A stretch of 64,000 nucleotides of DNA. Source: Photobacterium rosenbergii (GTDB lineage Bacteria > Pseudomonadota > Gammaproteobacteria > Enterobacterales > Vibrionaceae). How positions within the stretch are numbered: position 1 is the first letter of the stretch; each line of letters starts with the position of its first letter. Below the pieces are notes generated by a model that was not told the DNA's origin, did no database searches, and saw only the letters and a program-made list of their open reading frames with translations. Position numbers and translations under genes: made by a program. Shown piece after piece: positions 63,879 to 64,000 of the stretch. Location of the stretch: assembly GCF_003026455.1 (NCBI RefSeq), contig NZ_PYMB01000013.1, positions 58,809 through 122,808 of the forward strand. The letters run 5' to 3'.

Positions 63879-64000
63879 TGACCCCCGTAAAGTAGACACG
63901 GGGGTTAGTTTCCAAGTTCGTACATCATGGGACTCAGTCCACCATTAGTCCCATGCCTTCTGACTATATTGTAATAGCCATCGATATAGTTGCGACACTC
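63879..64000 (-). mobile_element. End of an IS3-family insertion sequence
   Basis: TGACCCCCGTAAAGTAGACA (63879-63898) fits the terminal inverted repeat of an IS3-type element, here the end next to the transposase stop. The rest of the element lies outside the window. Confidence 0.75.
63905..64000 (-). CDS. IS3-family transposase (OrfB) C-terminal end, 5' part outside window
   Basis: The minus strand is open from 64000 to the TAA at 63905-63907. It encodes 31 residues including NYIDGYYNIVRRHGTNGG, then LSPMMYELGN. The IDGYYN-RRH-x-x-NGGLSP pattern is the normal C-terminus of IS3 OrfB integrase-type transposases. The stop is only about 26 bp from the element end, as usual. Confidence 0.85.
   Translation of the reverse strand, partial: ECRNYIDGYYNIVRRHGTNGGLSPMMYELGN

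Noticed and set aside
63712..63915. Minus-strand frame rich in DPGPRTQ repeats
   Set aside because: It is a translation of the 7-bp repeat and antisense to the pyrophosphatase gene.

Overview
The window looks like a chromosomal segment of a marine gammaproteobacterium of the family Vibrionaceae (Photobacterium, Grimontia or Vibrio-like). The signs are the protein sequences, moderate GC, an exported chitobiase-type hexosaminidase, a Lap-type adhesin system and several signalling and regulatory proteins. The genus assignment is inference. No tRNA, rRNA or CRISPR was seen. The left edge cuts a gene (L,D-transpeptidase-like) and the right edge cuts an IS3-type insertion sequence.

Layout: 0-2.2 kb holds cell-wall genes (YkuD-type L,D-transpeptidase, M15-type peptidase) and a PAS-LuxR regulator. 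2.2-8.5 kb has an aldo/keto reductase (dkgB), two overlapping LysR genes, and a divergent aaeXAB-like aromatic-acid efflux operon. 8.5-15.8 kb has an aspartoacylase-family hydrolase with a YfcC-type carrier, a GH20 hexosaminidase behind a NagC-like palindrome, yidA and an unknown protein. 16-21.4 kb has a SphA-like outer-membrane protein, a CSS/EAL phosphodiesterase, gltS and a YhfZ-type regulator. 21.5-28.7 kb is a polyol/2-hydroxyacid catabolic locus: GlpD, a divergent FGGY kinase, an unknown membrane protein and an alkyl-DHAP-synthase/GlcD-like flavoprotein, with a divergent GlcF-like iron-sulfur protein. 28.8-30.0 kb is an orphan trpB of unusual type. 30.2-38.4 kb is a full L-rhamnose pathway (AraC regulator, NCS1-like permease, rhaM, rhaB, rhaA, rhaD, fucO) with a non-RhaT transporter.

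38.6-62.7 kb is the most striking part. A giant RTX adhesin of about 3,940 residues carries a LapA-like N-terminal retention module with a PAAG cleavage site. It is divergent from a compact operon encoding its type I exporter (membrane fusion protein, TolC-like channel, ABC transporter), an OmpA-like lipoprotein, a LapG-type periplasmic protease and a LapD-type c-di-GMP receptor with degenerate GGDEF and EAL domains. Immediately downstream on the same strand are three tightly packed genes: a cysteine-rich protein with six CxxC pairs and a degenerate GGDEF-like C-terminus (TackOD1-like), a processive GT2 glycosyltransferase, and a second HlyD-like periplasmic adaptor. I read these as a candidate undescribed polysaccharide (or glycoconjugate) module coupled to adhesin-based attachment.

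The right end has a family II (Mn) inorganic pyrophosphatase with an apparent signal peptide, a 7-bp tandem repeat and the end of an IS3-family element. Coordinates given for starts were adjusted where a ribosome binding site or family length argued for an internal start.
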